Source: Candidatus Pollutiaquabacter sp.
Lineage (GTDB): Bacteria; Bacteroidota; Bacteroidia; AKYH767-A; 2013-40CM-41-45
Reading direction: 5' to 3'
NCBI GenBank assembly: GCA_947465495.1
Contig: CANIAS010000011.1
Coordinates: 1-56,285, forward strand
DNA: 56,285 bases
This document shows positions 24,756 through 33,230 of this stretch, one piece after another. The notes under the pieces are model-generated. The model did no database searches. It was not told where the DNA came from and saw nothing but the letters and a program-made list of their open reading frames with translations. How positions within the stretch are numbered: position 1 is the stretch's first letter; each line of letters starts with the position of its first letter. A program made the translations under genes and the position numbers.

Positions 24756-25283
24756 ATGGCAATAAAAAGAGCGTTCTCTTTCAAGAACTGGATTGATGAA
24801 AACCGTCATCTCCTGAAGCCTCCAATCGGCAATCAAGTTGTTTATCAGCCAGACCAGGATTTTATCGTTATGGTTGTTGGTGGACCGAACTCGCGCAAGG
24901 ACTATCATTACAACGAGACGGAAGAGTTTTATTATCAGCTGGAAGGCGACATTGTCGTAAAAATAATGGAAGACGGCCAGCCAGTCGACATCCATGTTAA
25001 AGAAGGAGAAATTTTTCTATTGCCGGCCAAAGTCCCTCATTCTCCACAACGTCGACCGAATACAATTGGTTTAGTCATGGAGGTCCAGCGCCGCGAAGGC
25101 ATGAAAGATGGATTAATGTGGTTCTGTGAAAAATGCAATCACAAGTTGCACGAGCAGTTTTTTGATTTGAAAGACATTGTTGTGCAACTTGCTTCAGCGA
25201 CTACGGCTTTCTATCAGAATATGGAGCTGTGTACTTGTAAGAATTGCGGACACGTCATGGATCCGCCACAACAGTTAACCTGA
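24756..25283 (+). CDS. nbaC: 3-hydroxyanthranilate 3,4-dioxygenase
   Basis: This Fe(II) enzyme opens the ring of 3-hydroxyanthranilate with O2 to give 2-amino-3-carboxymuconate semialdehyde (ACMS). The 175 residues form a cupin with all known site residues visible. The iron ligands are His51, Glu57 (YHYNETEEFYYQ) and His95 (VPHSP). The substrate-binding arginines are Arg47 and Arg99. The C-terminal rubredoxin-like iron site has two CxxC pairs (CEKC at 124-127 and CKNC at 161-164), a feature of bacterial rather than animal enzymes. It is followed 25 bases later by the TMTC-like gene, and the next enzyme (ACMSD) closes the operon. Confidence 0.96.
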   Translation: MAIKRAFSFKNWIDENRHLLKPPIGNQVVYQPDQDFIVMVVGGPNSRKDYHYNETEEFYYQLEGDIVVKIMEDGQPVDIHVKEGEIFLLPAKVPHSPQRRPNTIGLVMEVQRREGMKDGLMWFCEKCNHKLHEQFFDLKDIVVQLASATTAFYQNMELCTCKNCGHVMDPPQQLT

Positions 25284-25308
25284 ACCACTACGTTTAAAGA
25301 GTCGTACT

Positions 25309-27324
25309 GTGAATAAAAAATTAACCAAGAAAGAGAAGCACGCAACACAACCGCAGGGGCCTTCTCAGAAGCAATTGGCCGCTCAGGAGCAAGGCGCACG
25401 TCGTTTGCGAAGAACACTCGCCGTTATCGTTGCGGTGGTCGGCATGCTCGTGTATGCAAATACTATAGGACATGATTACGTCCTCGATGATTGGGGATTA
25501 ATTCCCGAGAACAAGTTGACTCGAAAAGGCATCGAAGGAATTGGAGAAATCTTTAAGACCAGTTATCGTACTGGAATGGATGTTTCCGATAATACCATTT
25601 ATCGCCCTTTATCGAAAGCTACGTTTGCCATCGATTGGCAATTAGCACCTAACCAGCCATCCATTGGCCATGTGGGCAACATTCTTTTTTTCGGTCTGCT
25701 TTGCTATTCTATTTTTCTCTTGTTGGTGCGGTTTTTCAAAGGGCAATTACTAGTTCCGTTCTTAACTGTTTTGCTGTTTGCTGTTCATCCATTACACACG
25801 GAAGTAGTAGCCAATATCAAAAGTCGTGATGAGATACTGGCGTTGCTCTTTCTGGTAGTCGGGAGTATGGCGGCAATCAGTTATGCTGAAACGGGAAAGA
25901 GCAAGTCTTTGCTTTCACTGGCAGGTTGTTTTTTCCTGGCGATGCTCTCCAAGGAATCATCCATTACTTGGGTAGCCATTGTTCCATTGGCACTCTATTT
26001 TTTCCGTGATCAACCTTTGAAAAAACTTTGGCCGGTTATTGGTGCATGCGTGGTTCCGTCGTTGCTATTTATTCTGATTCGCCGTAATATTCTTGGTCCC
26101 AGCGAAGCATCCATTCCTATGCTTGATAATTACCTCGCCGGCATCACTAATTTCTTGACCCAGCGCACATCTGCTATCGCCATTCTTGGATTGTATTTTT
26201 ATAAATTATTTGTGCCACATCCATTGGTATCCGATGGTTCCTTTCATCATTTCCCGGAGTATCCATTGACGGATTGGCATTTCTTGTTATCATTTGTCAT
26301 TTTTGCAGCGATGGTGCTTTTTGCAGCCTTTCGTTTCAAGAAAAAAGATCCGATATCATTTTCCATTCTTTACTTTTTCATCACCATTTCAATTACCTCT
26401 AACATAGTTATGCTGATTGGTACCAATTATGCAGAACGCTTGTTATTTACTCCTTCACTGGGCTGGTGTTTGGCAATGGCCTTGCTGATTTCAAAACCAT
26501 TTACTTCAGATAATACGTCTACTTCCTCGCTTTCTTTGTCCAGTTTTTTTCAAAAAAACATGCGACCATTGGCAGTGGTGATAGTGATCGTATTGGCATT
26601 CTCCGGATTGTCAGTGGCTCGCAACCGCGACTGGAAAAACAACTATACGTTATATACCCAAGATCTTACCAAAGTTCCAGAGAGCGCCCACATGCGTTTT
26701 TATTTAGCAAATCATATTTCTTCGGAAGAGTATTTGGCAGAACATCCGGACTCTTTGCAAAAGGTAAAACTTCAACTCGAAGCCATTGCTCAATTAGACA
26801 CCTCCATTTCCATTTATCCTGAGTATTCCGAGGCTTATCAGCGTAAGGCGTTCATCTATTTTTCGATGAAGAATTACGCAGCCGCTGAACCAGCTTTTCA
26901 AAAATCGTTGGATTTGAATCCGTCAGAAGCAGTAGCTCATAATAATTACGGCAACCTATTATTCGAAACGATGCGATACGAAGACGCACGCAAGCAATTC
27001 GAACAAGCGGTGCGATACAATCCAAGATATGCGCACGCCCTGAATAATCTCGCGAGCATTTATGGAGTTTTCGGCGAAGGAGAAAAACAAGCTGCACAGC
27101 AAGATCCGGCAAATCGCGCTATGCACCTGGCTAATGCCAAGTCGAACTACGAGACGGCTCTCATTTATTTTGGCAAGGCAATCAAAGAAGACCCTGAATA
27201 TGCGATGCCGTATCAACTGATGGCCGTGACGTACAGGAATCTTGGCGACGAACAAACCGCCAATACCTACATGGCAAAAGCTGAGGAAGTAAAAAAGATA
27301 AAACGTTATAATGCTAGTAATTGA
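25309..27324 (+). CDS. TMTC-like membrane protein with C-terminal TPR repeats
   Basis: This 671-residue protein has a basic N-terminus, about ten membrane segments up to residue 435, and at least three tetratricopeptide repeats from about residue 490 ([29 protein letters not shown] and onward). The acidic loop motif [11 protein letters not shown] after the first membrane segment resembles GT-C glycosyltransferases of the TMTC/DUF1736 type, which put mannose on exported proteins in animals. The start is a GTG 25 bases after the dioxygenase stop. The 3' end overlaps the ACMSD gene by 14 bases, so its translation is likely coupled to a catabolic enzyme. A protein O-glycosyltransferase is possible but inferred. 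Confidence 0.8.
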   Translation: MNKKLTKKEKHATQPQGPSQKQLAAQEQGARRLRRTLAVIVAVVGMLVYANTIGHDYVLDDWGLIPENKLTRKGIEGIGEIFKTSYRTGMDVSDNTIYRPLSKATFAIDWQLAPNQPSIGHVGNILFFGLLCYSIFLLLVRFFKGQLLVPFLTVLLFAVHPLHTEVVANIKSRDEILALLFLVVGSMAAISYAETGKSKSLLSLAGCFFLAMLSKESSITWVAIVPLALYFFRDQPLKKLWPVIGACVVPSLLFILIRRNILGPSEASIPMLDNYLAGITNFLTQRTSAIAILGLYFYKLFVPHPLVSDGSFHHFPEYPLTDWHFLLSFVIFAAMVLFAAFRFKKKDPISFSILYFFITISITSNIVMLIGTNYAERLLFTPSLGWCLAMALLISKPFTSDNTSTSSLSLSSFFQKNMRPLAVVIVIVLAFSGLSVARNRDWKNNYTLYTQDLTKVPESAHMRFYLANHISSEEYLAEHPDSLQKVKLQLEAIAQLDTSISIYPEYSEAYQRKAFIYFSMKNYAAAEPAFQKSLDLNPSEAVAHNNYGNLLFETMRYEDARKQFEQAVRYNPRYAHALNNLASIYGVFGEGEKQAAQQDPANRAMHLANAKSNYETALIYFGKAIKEDPEYAMPYQLMAVTYRNLGDEQTANTYMAKAEEVKKIKRYNASN

Positions 27325-28321
27325 TATCCATACACACATTCTGCCGGAAAAACTACCGGACTTTAAATCCAAGTTCGGGTACGGCGGATTTGTATCGTTG
27401 GACCATCATAAACCATGTTGTTCCCGGATGATGATCGACGGAAAATTTTTCCGCGAGATTCAGGATAATTGCTGGGACCCCACAACGCGCATGAAGGAAT
27501 GCGACCACCATGGAGTCCATGTACAGGTGCTTTCAACGATTCCTGTGATGTTTAGTTATTGGGCTCAGCCGCAGGACGCATTGGATGTATCCATGTATCT
27601 CAATGATCATTTAGCGGGAATTATTAATCGGTATCCGGATCGTTTTATCGGTCTTGGAACGGTTCCATTGCAACATCCGGAATTGGCAATTAAAGAATTG
27701 GAACGTTGTATGAAAATGGGTCTGAGAGGAGTACAGATCGGTTCTCATGTAAATGATTGGAATCTGAATGAGCCGGCTTTGTTCCCATTTTTTGAAGCGG
27801 CTGCGGAAATGGGCGCTTCCATATTTGTGCATCCATGGGATATGATGGGCAAAGAGAAAATGAATAAATACTGGCTACCCTGGTTGGTCGGAATGCCCGC
27901 CGAAACTTCGTTGGCTATCTGCTCCATGATTTTCGGTGGAATTTTTGAGCGACTTCCTGCTTTACGAGTTGCATTTGCTCATGGCGGAGGATCATTTCCT
28001 GCCACATTCGGACGCATTGAACACGGTTATCGCGTACGTCCGGACTTGGTTGCCATCGATAACAAGGAAGATCCGAGAAAGTATTTAAAACAGTTTTACC
28101 TTGATTCATTGGTGCACGATCCTGTCATGCTGGATTACCTGGTCAAATTCATGGGACCAGAGCGGATTGCACTTGGTACCGATTATCCTTTTCCACTCGG
28201 TGAATTATCACCAGGTAAGCTGATCAAAGAGATGCCCTATGACAATCAATTAAAAGAACGCTTATTGTCTGGTACTGCTTTGGAGTGGTTGGGATTAAAT
28301 CGATCTGACTTTATCAGCTGA
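27311..28321 (+). CDS. 2-amino-3-carboxymuconate-6-semialdehyde decarboxylase (ACMSD)
   Basis: This zinc-dependent amidohydrolase-fold enzyme decarboxylates ACMS to 2-aminomuconate semialdehyde, so less ACMS closes on its own to quinolinate. The 336 residues hold the metal ligands His7 and His9 ([10 protein letters not shown]), a His in [10 protein letters not shown], a His in [10 protein letters not shown] and the Asp in [11 protein letters not shown]. Arg48 (KFFREI) fits the substrate Arg of known ACMSDs. The length matches bacterial ACMSD. It starts inside the end of the TMTC-like gene and is followed by a bidirectional terminator. Confidence 0.93.
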   Translation: MLVIDIHTHILPEKLPDFKSKFGYGGFVSLDHHKPCCSRMMIDGKFFREIQDNCWDPTTRMKECDHHGVHVQVLSTIPVMFSYWAQPQDALDVSMYLNDHLAGIINRYPDRFIGLGTVPLQHPELAIKELERCMKMGLRGVQIGSHVNDWNLNEPALFPFFEAAAEMGASIFVHPWDMMGKEKMNKYWLPWLVGMPAETSLAICSMIFGGIFERLPALRVAFAHGGGSFPATFGRIEHGYRVRPDLVAIDNKEDPRKYLKQFYLDSLVHDPVMLDYLVKFMGPERIALGTDYPFPLGELSPGKLIKEMPYDNQLKERLLSGTALEWLGLNRSDFIS

Positions 28322-28364
28322 GAGCTTCCGTAGTCGCTTATGGTTATCACAGATTTTACTGCAT

Positions 28365-28395
28365 AAAAAAACCTGCCAGTGTAGCAGGTTTTTTT
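28365..28395. terminator. Bidirectional terminator between ACMSD and DUF5777 genes
   Basis: AAAAAACCTGC and GCAGGTTTTTTT flank a 7-base loop. The A-run and T-run let it end transcripts from both converging operons. Confidence 0.88.
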
Positions 28396-28407
28396 CGAAT
28401 GAATGCT

Positions 28408-29328
28408 TCACCATCCTTCGCCTGATTTTGCTTTTTCGGCAGGCACTGTAAATACACGACTGATGTTGAAGCCGAGGTGGATGCCACCTTTTGACCAACT
28501 ATCCCTGGTATACACTAAAAACTGATTCTCTGCGATGCCAAAGGAATTGGTGAGTTGTATTTGGAAAACGTGTCCACCGGTTTCTAATTCATAGCCGATA
28601 CTGAAGCTATCGTAATATTTCGAGTCTGGTGAGTAGTTGTTGTCATACCGATAGGCATATTCCAACGTGATGGCGGAACGTTTTGTGAATTTGATGCGTG
28701 TTGCTGCGCTGATTCCATACATGTCGTTCTTGTCCGTGATGTTGTCAACGAGGTTATAGTGTACAAAGAATGGAGCGATTTGGAGGGAGAAGGAAGGACT
28801 GAATTTTTTTCCGACGATGATTTGGTTTACATAGGAGTAACGATCGATATCGTTGGCATATTTATCAAAGCTCGATGCCGGAAGCCGAAGACCTGTGCGA
28901 TACGCTGACGTTAGAAGTGTCACACTCAACGGGGTGCTGTTATCCGTGGTTTGTCGGATCAGACGAAACTTTATAAATCCATCAACCATTTTATCAAGTG
29001 AACTTCGGCCGATACCAAACATCAACCGTCCGTCCCAGCTGTAATCAAGTCCAAGGCGAATGTTAGCTGGACCATCAATACCCCATGCGTCGTATGCGCC
29101 TTGATTCAATGTGCCAAAGCGGTGAGAGATACGAAAGTCGAGGGTTTTAGGACCCAAGCTTTCAATGGTTTGAAGATTGATGAGGCGAGTTGATTTGAAA
29201 GTAGCCCGAGCGAAATCTTTTTTTGTTTCCGTATCTGTTGTAGAAAGACTTCCCAGAAGATCTTGCGCAAAAACATGGTTAGAGCACAATAGTGAAAATA
29301 GAGCAAGTTGTAGAATACGTTGTTTCAT
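28408..29328 (-). CDS. Outer-membrane beta-barrel protein, DUF5777 family
   Basis: This 306-residue protein has a signal peptide (ending NHVFAQD). The mature part is full of alternating amphipathic strands ending in aromatic residues (LDFRISHRFGTL, IRLGLDYSWDGRLMFGIGRS, ITLEYAYRYDNNYSP, VFQIQLTNSFGI), which points to an outer-membrane barrel of roughly 10-12 strands. The pattern matches DUF5777, whose function is unknown. It is the last gene of a minus-strand run with two heme-type lipoproteins, whose stop lies only 3 bases from its start, so cotranslation is likely. A channel or porin partner for those cytochrome-like proteins is a reasonable inference. Confidence 0.75.
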   Translation of the reverse strand: MKQRILQLALFSLLCSNHVFAQDLLGSLSTTDTETKKDFARATFKSTRLINLQTIESLGPKTLDFRISHRFGTLNQGAYDAWGIDGPANIRLGLDYSWDGRLMFGIGRSSLDKMVDGFIKFRLIRQTTDNSTPLSVTLLTSAYRTGLRLPASSFDKYANDIDRYSYVNQIIVGKKFSPSFSLQIAPFFVHYNLVDNITDKNDMYGISAATRIKFTKRSAITLEYAYRYDNNYSPDSKYYDSFSIGYELETGGHVFQIQLTNSFGIAENQFLVYTRDSWSKGGIHLGFNISRVFTVPAEKAKSGEGW

Positions 29329-29331
29329 CGG

Positions 29332-29748
29332 TTAGTTATTTTGTTGTCCTTGGTCAATCCACTTTTGGATTTTCACGATACTACATACTTCTATTTTTTC
29401 TGTTACGCCTTTTGGCATCCATTTGGAACTTGCAAGAGCAGGATCGTGGTTGATACGTTGCATGAAATCAATTGGACCACGATCCGAAATGGTTTCAATG
29501 GTGCCGTTGTAATCGGCCAAACTTCCATTTCCACCATTAGAAAGCGAATTGTCTGAATTGTGACAAGCGGCATCACCGGAACCACAACGTGATGTAAAGA
29601 TAGGTTGTATTTGACTCGAGAATAAAATAGTTCCGGTAGAGTCGCAAGGCTCGGGGCCATTTGCTGCACTTAATTCTTCAGCATTATCGTAGTAACAACC
29701 GGTAATGATTAACGATGCGAATAGCATCACGTATAATATCTTTTTCAT
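29332..29748 (-). CDS. Monoheme c-type cytochrome-like lipoprotein with CX6CH motif
   Basis: This 138-residue lipoprotein has the lipobox LIITGC at residues 13-18. The mature domain has the pattern of small class I cytochromes in Bacteroidota: QIQPIFTSRC...ACHNS at the heme site, DYNGTI, a distal Met in KWMPKG (candidate sixth ligand), and the closing helix IQKWIDQG. The heme motif is unusual: CGSGDAACH puts six residues between the cysteines instead of two. Two further Cys (in PEPCDSTG and EVCSIV) could form a disulfide. It lies between the DUF5777 barrel (3 bases) and a sister lipoprotein (5 bases). Covalent heme is inferred. Confidence 0.72.
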   Translation of the reverse strand: MKKILYVMLFASLIITGCYYDNAEELSAANGPEPCDSTGTILFSSQIQPIFTSRCGSGDAACHNSDNSLSNGGNGSLADYNGTIETISDRGPIDFMQRINHDPALASSKWMPKGVTEKIEVCSIVKIQKWIDQGQQNN

Positions 29749-29753
29749 AATTA

Positions 29754-30152
29754 TTAATTGTTTTTAGCACCTTGCTCTATCCATATATAAATTTTCTGAA
29801 TGTCTTCAGTTGCCAACCATCCGTTAGGGGGCATCGGATTGTCATTTCGGTTCGTGATACAACGGTAAAGTTTACTACGGTGCGCATTGCCAGCAACTAT
29901 TTCTCCATAGTCCATCACATCGTTGTAGGTGGTCAGTGACTCCGAATCATCATCATCATCATCATCATGATTACCGCCACTGTTATCATCGTTATGACAA
30001 CCGCTCATGGTACAGTTAGATCCAAGAATAGGTTGAATGTCCCGTTGAAAACTTACTTCTGGAGTGGCCGACAAATCAGGATCTGTATGACATCCAATCA
30101 CCAGTATCGAGATGATGACGCCGACGAACAAAAAGGAAACTACTTTTACCAT
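29754..30152 (-). CDS. Monoheme c-type cytochrome-like lipoprotein with CX4CH motif and Asp tract
   Basis: This 132-residue lipoprotein (lipobox ILVIGC near residues 16-21) is related to its neighbour. It reads FQRDIQPILGSNC, then the heme site NCTMSGCHND (CX4CH), and a distal Met in NPMPPNG. It closes with IYIWIEQGAKNN. A strongly acidic insert, seven Asp encoded by seven tandem GAT codons, follows the heme motif. CX4CH is known from some multiheme cytochromes but is unusual in monoheme proteins. It is likely anchored in the outer membrane and exchanges electrons with the neighbouring proteins; this is inferred from context. Confidence 0.72.
   Translation of the reverse strand: MVKVVSFLFVGVIISILVIGCHTDPDLSATPEVSFQRDIQPILGSNCTMSGCHNDDNSGGNHDDDDDDDSESLTTYNDVMDYGEIVAGNAHRSKLYRCITNRNDNPMPPNGWLATEDIQKIYIWIEQGAKNN
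29946..29966. repeat. Trinucleotide microsatellite (ATC)7
   Basis: Seven tandem ATC units (GAT on the coding strand) encode the Asp run of the CX4CH lipoprotein. Slippage would change the Asp number without breaking the frame. Confidence 0.8.
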
Positions 30153-30166
30153 AAAAAGAGCGTGTT

Positions 30167-30193
30167 AAAAAAAGCGGCTCGAGGCCGCTTTTT
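30167..30193. terminator. Terminator between the T9SS heme protein and the lipoprotein genes
   Basis: AAAGCGGC (30171-30178) and GCCGCTTT (30184-30191) pair around a 5-base loop. On the minus strand the stem is followed by a run of T, 13 bases after the stop of the gene at 30204. The two halves of the cluster may thus be transcribed at different levels. Confidence 0.8.
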
Positions 30194-30203
30194 AGAATGA
30201 ACA

Positions 30204-31049
30204 TTATTGTAATACAATTCGTTTGACGTTATTTTTAGAACCGGTCTGTACGTTTACCAAATAGGTGCCTTTGGAAAATTGAGACAAACCAGTCCAACGA
30301 ATCGATTGCTCGTTGCCTGATACTACTGAAATTGTTTCGGAACGGACGACTTTACCAGTAAGGTCAAATAGTTGAACAAGCGCGTTACCCGTAACAGCAG
30401 AAGTTAGTTCGATGGTAGCCTCGTCGTTTACGAGGCTTGGGAATACGGAGAACGAGGTGTTTTGATCTGGCGAGGAAATGCCAGTGGTGTTCATTTCAGT
30501 TAGTACGGTGCTACCTTGATAAACATAGTCGCTGCTTTCGTTGCCATTTCCGTTGGCGGCTACTCCACAATAGTAGAAAGTTACATTTCCTGTTCCTGCA
30601 GCAGGTGCAGTCCAGTTAAATACGAACGCTTTTGAGTTAGCACTTGCGCCGCCATTTAATTGGTGAACGACACTGGTGCGGGAATTTCCAGAAACGGTTA
30701 CTGATTTTAGGCGAGTTGATGCAGCGTCGGTAATGATTAAAGATCCGGCATTGGCATTGGAGGAATTCAGGGCCTCAACACCTAATCCAAAAAGGCTATT
30801 GCCGGTACGACTAACGGTAAAGGTCATATTATATGTGGTGCCTGGAACATATTCATTGTTGGTGGTGCCTGTATTAAGGGAGATGGTACCACCACCGCTA
30901 TTTAAAGCAAATGAATTATGACAATTGGTGCAGTTGGTTTCACCGGGCGAACCAGTACGTCCTGCTATACCATTATCACTCATAATTTCACTAGTTAATC
31001 CGATGAATACGGCACCGGACAAAAAGGATACAAGTAGTAGTTTTTTCAT
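30204..31049 (-). CDS. T9SS-exported protein with CXXCH motif and choice-of-anchor V (Reeler-like) domain
   Basis: This 281-residue exported protein has a signal peptide (residues 1-20) and then GSPGETNCTNCHNSF, a standard CXXCH heme site near residue 40. A beta-rich domain of the choice-of-anchor V/Reeler type covers about 50-185 (YNMTFTVSRTGNSLFGLGVEAL and FNWTAPAAGTGNVTFYYCGVA). The last 80 residues (SVFPSLVNDEATIEL to VKRIVLQ) are a T9SS sorting domain, so it should reach the cell surface. It is the first gene of the minus-strand run with two cytochrome-like lipoproteins and a barrel. Whether the CXXCH binds heme is not proven. Confidence 0.8.
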   Translation of the reverse strand: MKKLLLVSFLSGAVFIGLTSEIMSDNGIAGRTGSPGETNCTNCHNSFALNSGGGTISLNTGTTNNEYVPGTTYNMTFTVSRTGNSLFGLGVEALNSSNANAGSLIITDAASTRLKSVTVSGNSRTSVVHQLNGGASANSKAFVFNWTAPAAGTGNVTFYYCGVAANGNGNESSDYVYQGSTVLTEMNTTGISSPDQNTSFSVFPSLVNDEATIELTSAVTGNALVQLFDLTGKVVRSETISVVSGNEQSIRWTGLSQFSKGTYLVNVQTGSKNNVKRIVLQ

Positions 31050-31174
31050 TTGTTTAGAAATTAATTAAGTTTTTAAAGCACGAAAGTAAATTATCTGTTT
31101 TATTTAATTCTGAAAAATCGATGAATAACCGAATTATAAACATGATATTCGTCAATATTGTCGAATTGCTTTAC

Positions 31175-31182
31175 TAATTTTG
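31175..31182 (+). promoter_or_regulatory. Bacteroidota -7 promoter element for the two-component operon
   Basis: TAATTTTG is a full match to TAnnTTTG, 39 bases before the response regulator ATG. There is no clear TTTG at the expected -33 spacing. Confidence 0.4.
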
Positions 31183-31221
31183 ATAGAAAGCGTCGTTTAC
31201 ACCTTAAATATTAGTCCCAAA

Positions 31222-31899
31222 ATGAAAATCTTGATTGTAGAAGATGAGCGTGATTTACTGGATTCGATAGACAATTACTTGTCGGGTATCGGAATGAGTT
31301 GTACAAAAGCGATCAATGTTGAACAAGCGCTTGATTGTTTGGTGAAGGAGGACTTTGATTGCATTTTGCTGGATATTGGATTACCGGACGGCAGCGGATT
31401 CAACGTGATTGAGGCGATGCAACAAAAAGAACATAAGACAGGCATCGTGATTATTTCGGCTAGAAATTCGTTAGACGATCGCTTGACCGGACTCAACATT
31501 GGAGCTGATGATTACGTCACCAAACCCTTTCACATGTCGGAGCTGATAGCTCGCATTAAATCTGTAGCCCGAAGACGTTCTTCTCAAGATCGTAAGGCCA
31601 TCGTGTTTCATGAATTGAAATTGATTCCCGATGAGATGGTCATGTATGTGGGCGAGAAGATGCTCACCATGACCAAGAAAGAACACGAGCTGATGATTTA
31701 TCTTATTAGCAATCCTAATCGTGTCCTCACACGCGAGGCCATCGCAGAGCACTTATGGGGAGATCATGCTGAAATGGCCGATTCCTTTGATTTCATATAC
31801 AGTCATATCAAGAATCTCCGCAAAAAGATTGTGGACAATGGTGGTAAGGATTATATCAAATCTGTTTATGGCGTAGGCTATAAGTTTGCTGCAGAATGA
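31222..31899 (+). CDS. OmpR-family response regulator
   Basis: This 225-residue two-domain regulator has a receiver domain (residues 1-115) with the acidic pair Glu7-Asp8, the phospho-acceptor Asp51 (CILLDIGLPDG) and the Lys in DDYVTKPF. The C-terminal winged helix of OmpR type spans about 128-222 (LTMTKKEHELMIYL, LTREAIAEHLWG, IYSHIKNLRKKI, VYGVGYKF). I chose the ATG at 31222, directly before KILIVEDE; an upstream TTG would overlap the -7 element. It overlaps the kinase gene by 4 bases (ATGA), so the two are a coupled pair. Target genes are unknown. Confidence 0.95.
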   Translation: MKILIVEDERDLLDSIDNYLSGIGMSCTKAINVEQALDCLVKEDFDCILLDIGLPDGSGFNVIEAMQQKEHKTGIVIISARNSLDDRLTGLNIGADDYVTKPFHMSELIARIKSVARRRSSQDRKAIVFHELKLIPDEMVMYVGEKMLTMTKKEHELMIYLISNPNRVLTREAIAEHLWGDHAEMADSFDFIYSHIKNLRKKIVDNGGKDYIKSVYGVGYKFAAE

Positions 31900-33176
31900 A
31901 GCTGTTGAATGCCACCAATCGATTCTACATCATTGTAGCACTTGCGCTACTACTGGTAAGTAGTGTTTTTTTGGTATATCGCGTCGTCTATGTGATTGAC
32001 ATGCAGATTACGGAGCACATGCTTTTCAAGAAATTACAAATTGAAAAGCAAATTGCAAGTCAGCCGGAATTACAACGACGCTCATTTTACATCAGTGATT
32101 TAATTAGGGTTGATACCATCTCTAAATTCACCACTTTCAAGGTTCAGATCAAGGATACGCTGATGTATGGGGAGTTGGAGGAGGCTGAGATTCCATACCG
32201 TGTAATGACCTACGAGCAGGAAATTCTTGGGGACGCCTACCGGATTAGTATAAGTCAACGTTTGACGCAGAACCGTGATTTGGTCAGTGGTATCGCTATC
32301 ACTTTTTTATTGGTCGCCATTGATATCATCGCGTGTTTTTATTTTCTTAATCGTTATTTCTCCTCCACTATTTGGCGTCCATTTTATCGAGCGTTGGATA
32401 CCTTGAAAAGATTTGATTTGCAGCGTGGAGGAAGAGTTCGTTTTGAGCCGACGGAAATAAATGAATTCAATGCCCTTAATGAGGAGTTGGTTAAATTAAC
32501 AGATAAAGTAAGTAGTGATTACCGCAATTTAAAGGAGTTTACGGAGAACATGTCACATGAAACCCAAACTCCTCTTGCAATTATTCGCTCTAAGTTGGAG
32601 ATTTTGCTGCAAGCAGATAATCTTAGCCCAGAACAGCTGGAGCAAATTCGGTCGACACTTGATGCGATCAATCGTCTGACAAAGATGAACCGTGGATTGA
32701 TTATGTTGACCAGGATCGATAACGAACAGTTTTCCGACGAAGAAGACATTCGTTTTTCCGAATTAGTGCAACGCCGTTTAGTCGATCTGGAATTGTTCAT
32801 CCAATCGCGCGAACTACATGTGGAAACCGAACTTAATAATGAGCTGGTTGTTCGAATGAATCCTCATTTGGCAGACATCTTGGTCAGCAATTTGTTATCG
32901 AATGCCATTAAATACAACATATCCGGCGGAAGATTGGAGGTTTCGGTGTTTAGCGACGCTATTTCCATTTCAAATTCCGGGAAAGCATTGACGTTTTCGG
33001 ACCAGAAGATTTTCGAACGATTCAAACGGGGCGACGCGGTGGATTCTATTGGCTTGGGGCTTGCCATTGTAAAACGCATCTGCGATCATTATCATTACTT
33101 TTTGTCGTATCAATACCAGGATGACCTGCATCGATTTTACATTCAATTCACGAAAGAACGGCGAAATATCACCTGA
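31896..33176 (+). CDS. Sensor histidine kinase, partner of the adjacent response regulator
   Basis: This 426-residue inner-membrane kinase has membrane segments near residues 11-30 and 130-152, flanking a sensor loop of about 100 residues. It then has a dimerization/phospho-acceptor helix with His in ENMSHETQTPLAIIRSKLE (near residue 221) and the N box NLLSNAIKYN. The usual DxGxG of the ATP lid is altered to SNSGKAL. The G2 box GLGLAIVKRICDHY is present. No clear HAMP domain is seen. The altered lid is common in Bacteroidota kinases and need not abolish activity. The signal sensed is not visible. Confidence 0.93.
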   Translation: MKLLNATNRFYIIVALALLLVSSVFLVYRVVYVIDMQITEHMLFKKLQIEKQIASQPELQRRSFYISDLIRVDTISKFTTFKVQIKDTLMYGELEEAEIPYRVMTYEQEILGDAYRISISQRLTQNRDLVSGIAITFLLVAIDIIACFYFLNRYFSSTIWRPFYRALDTLKRFDLQRGGRVRFEPTEINEFNALNEELVKLTDKVSSDYRNLKEFTENMSHETQTPLAIIRSKLEILLQADNLSPEQLEQIRSTLDAINRLTKMNRGLIMLTRIDNEQFSDEEDIRFSELVQRRLVDLELFIQSRELHVETELNNELVVRMNPHLADILVSNLLSNAIKYNISGGRLEVSVFSDAISISNSGKALTFSDQKIFERFKRGDAVDSIGLGLAIVKRICDHYHYFLSYQYQDDLHRFYIQFTKERRNIT

Positions 33177-33193
33177 TAAGCCGCGTTAGTCCC

Positions 33194-33223
33194 TTTCCTG
33201 TACCCCTAAAAACGCTATCTTTG
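33194..33223 (+). promoter_or_regulatory. Promoter of purF-like gene
   Basis: The -7 element TATCTTTG (33216-33223) is a full match; a TTTC at 33194-33197 gives an 18-base spacer. The ATG begins only 8 bases after the -7 element, so the mRNA should be leaderless or nearly so. Confidence 0.6.
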
Positions 33224-33230
33224 CAGTAGC

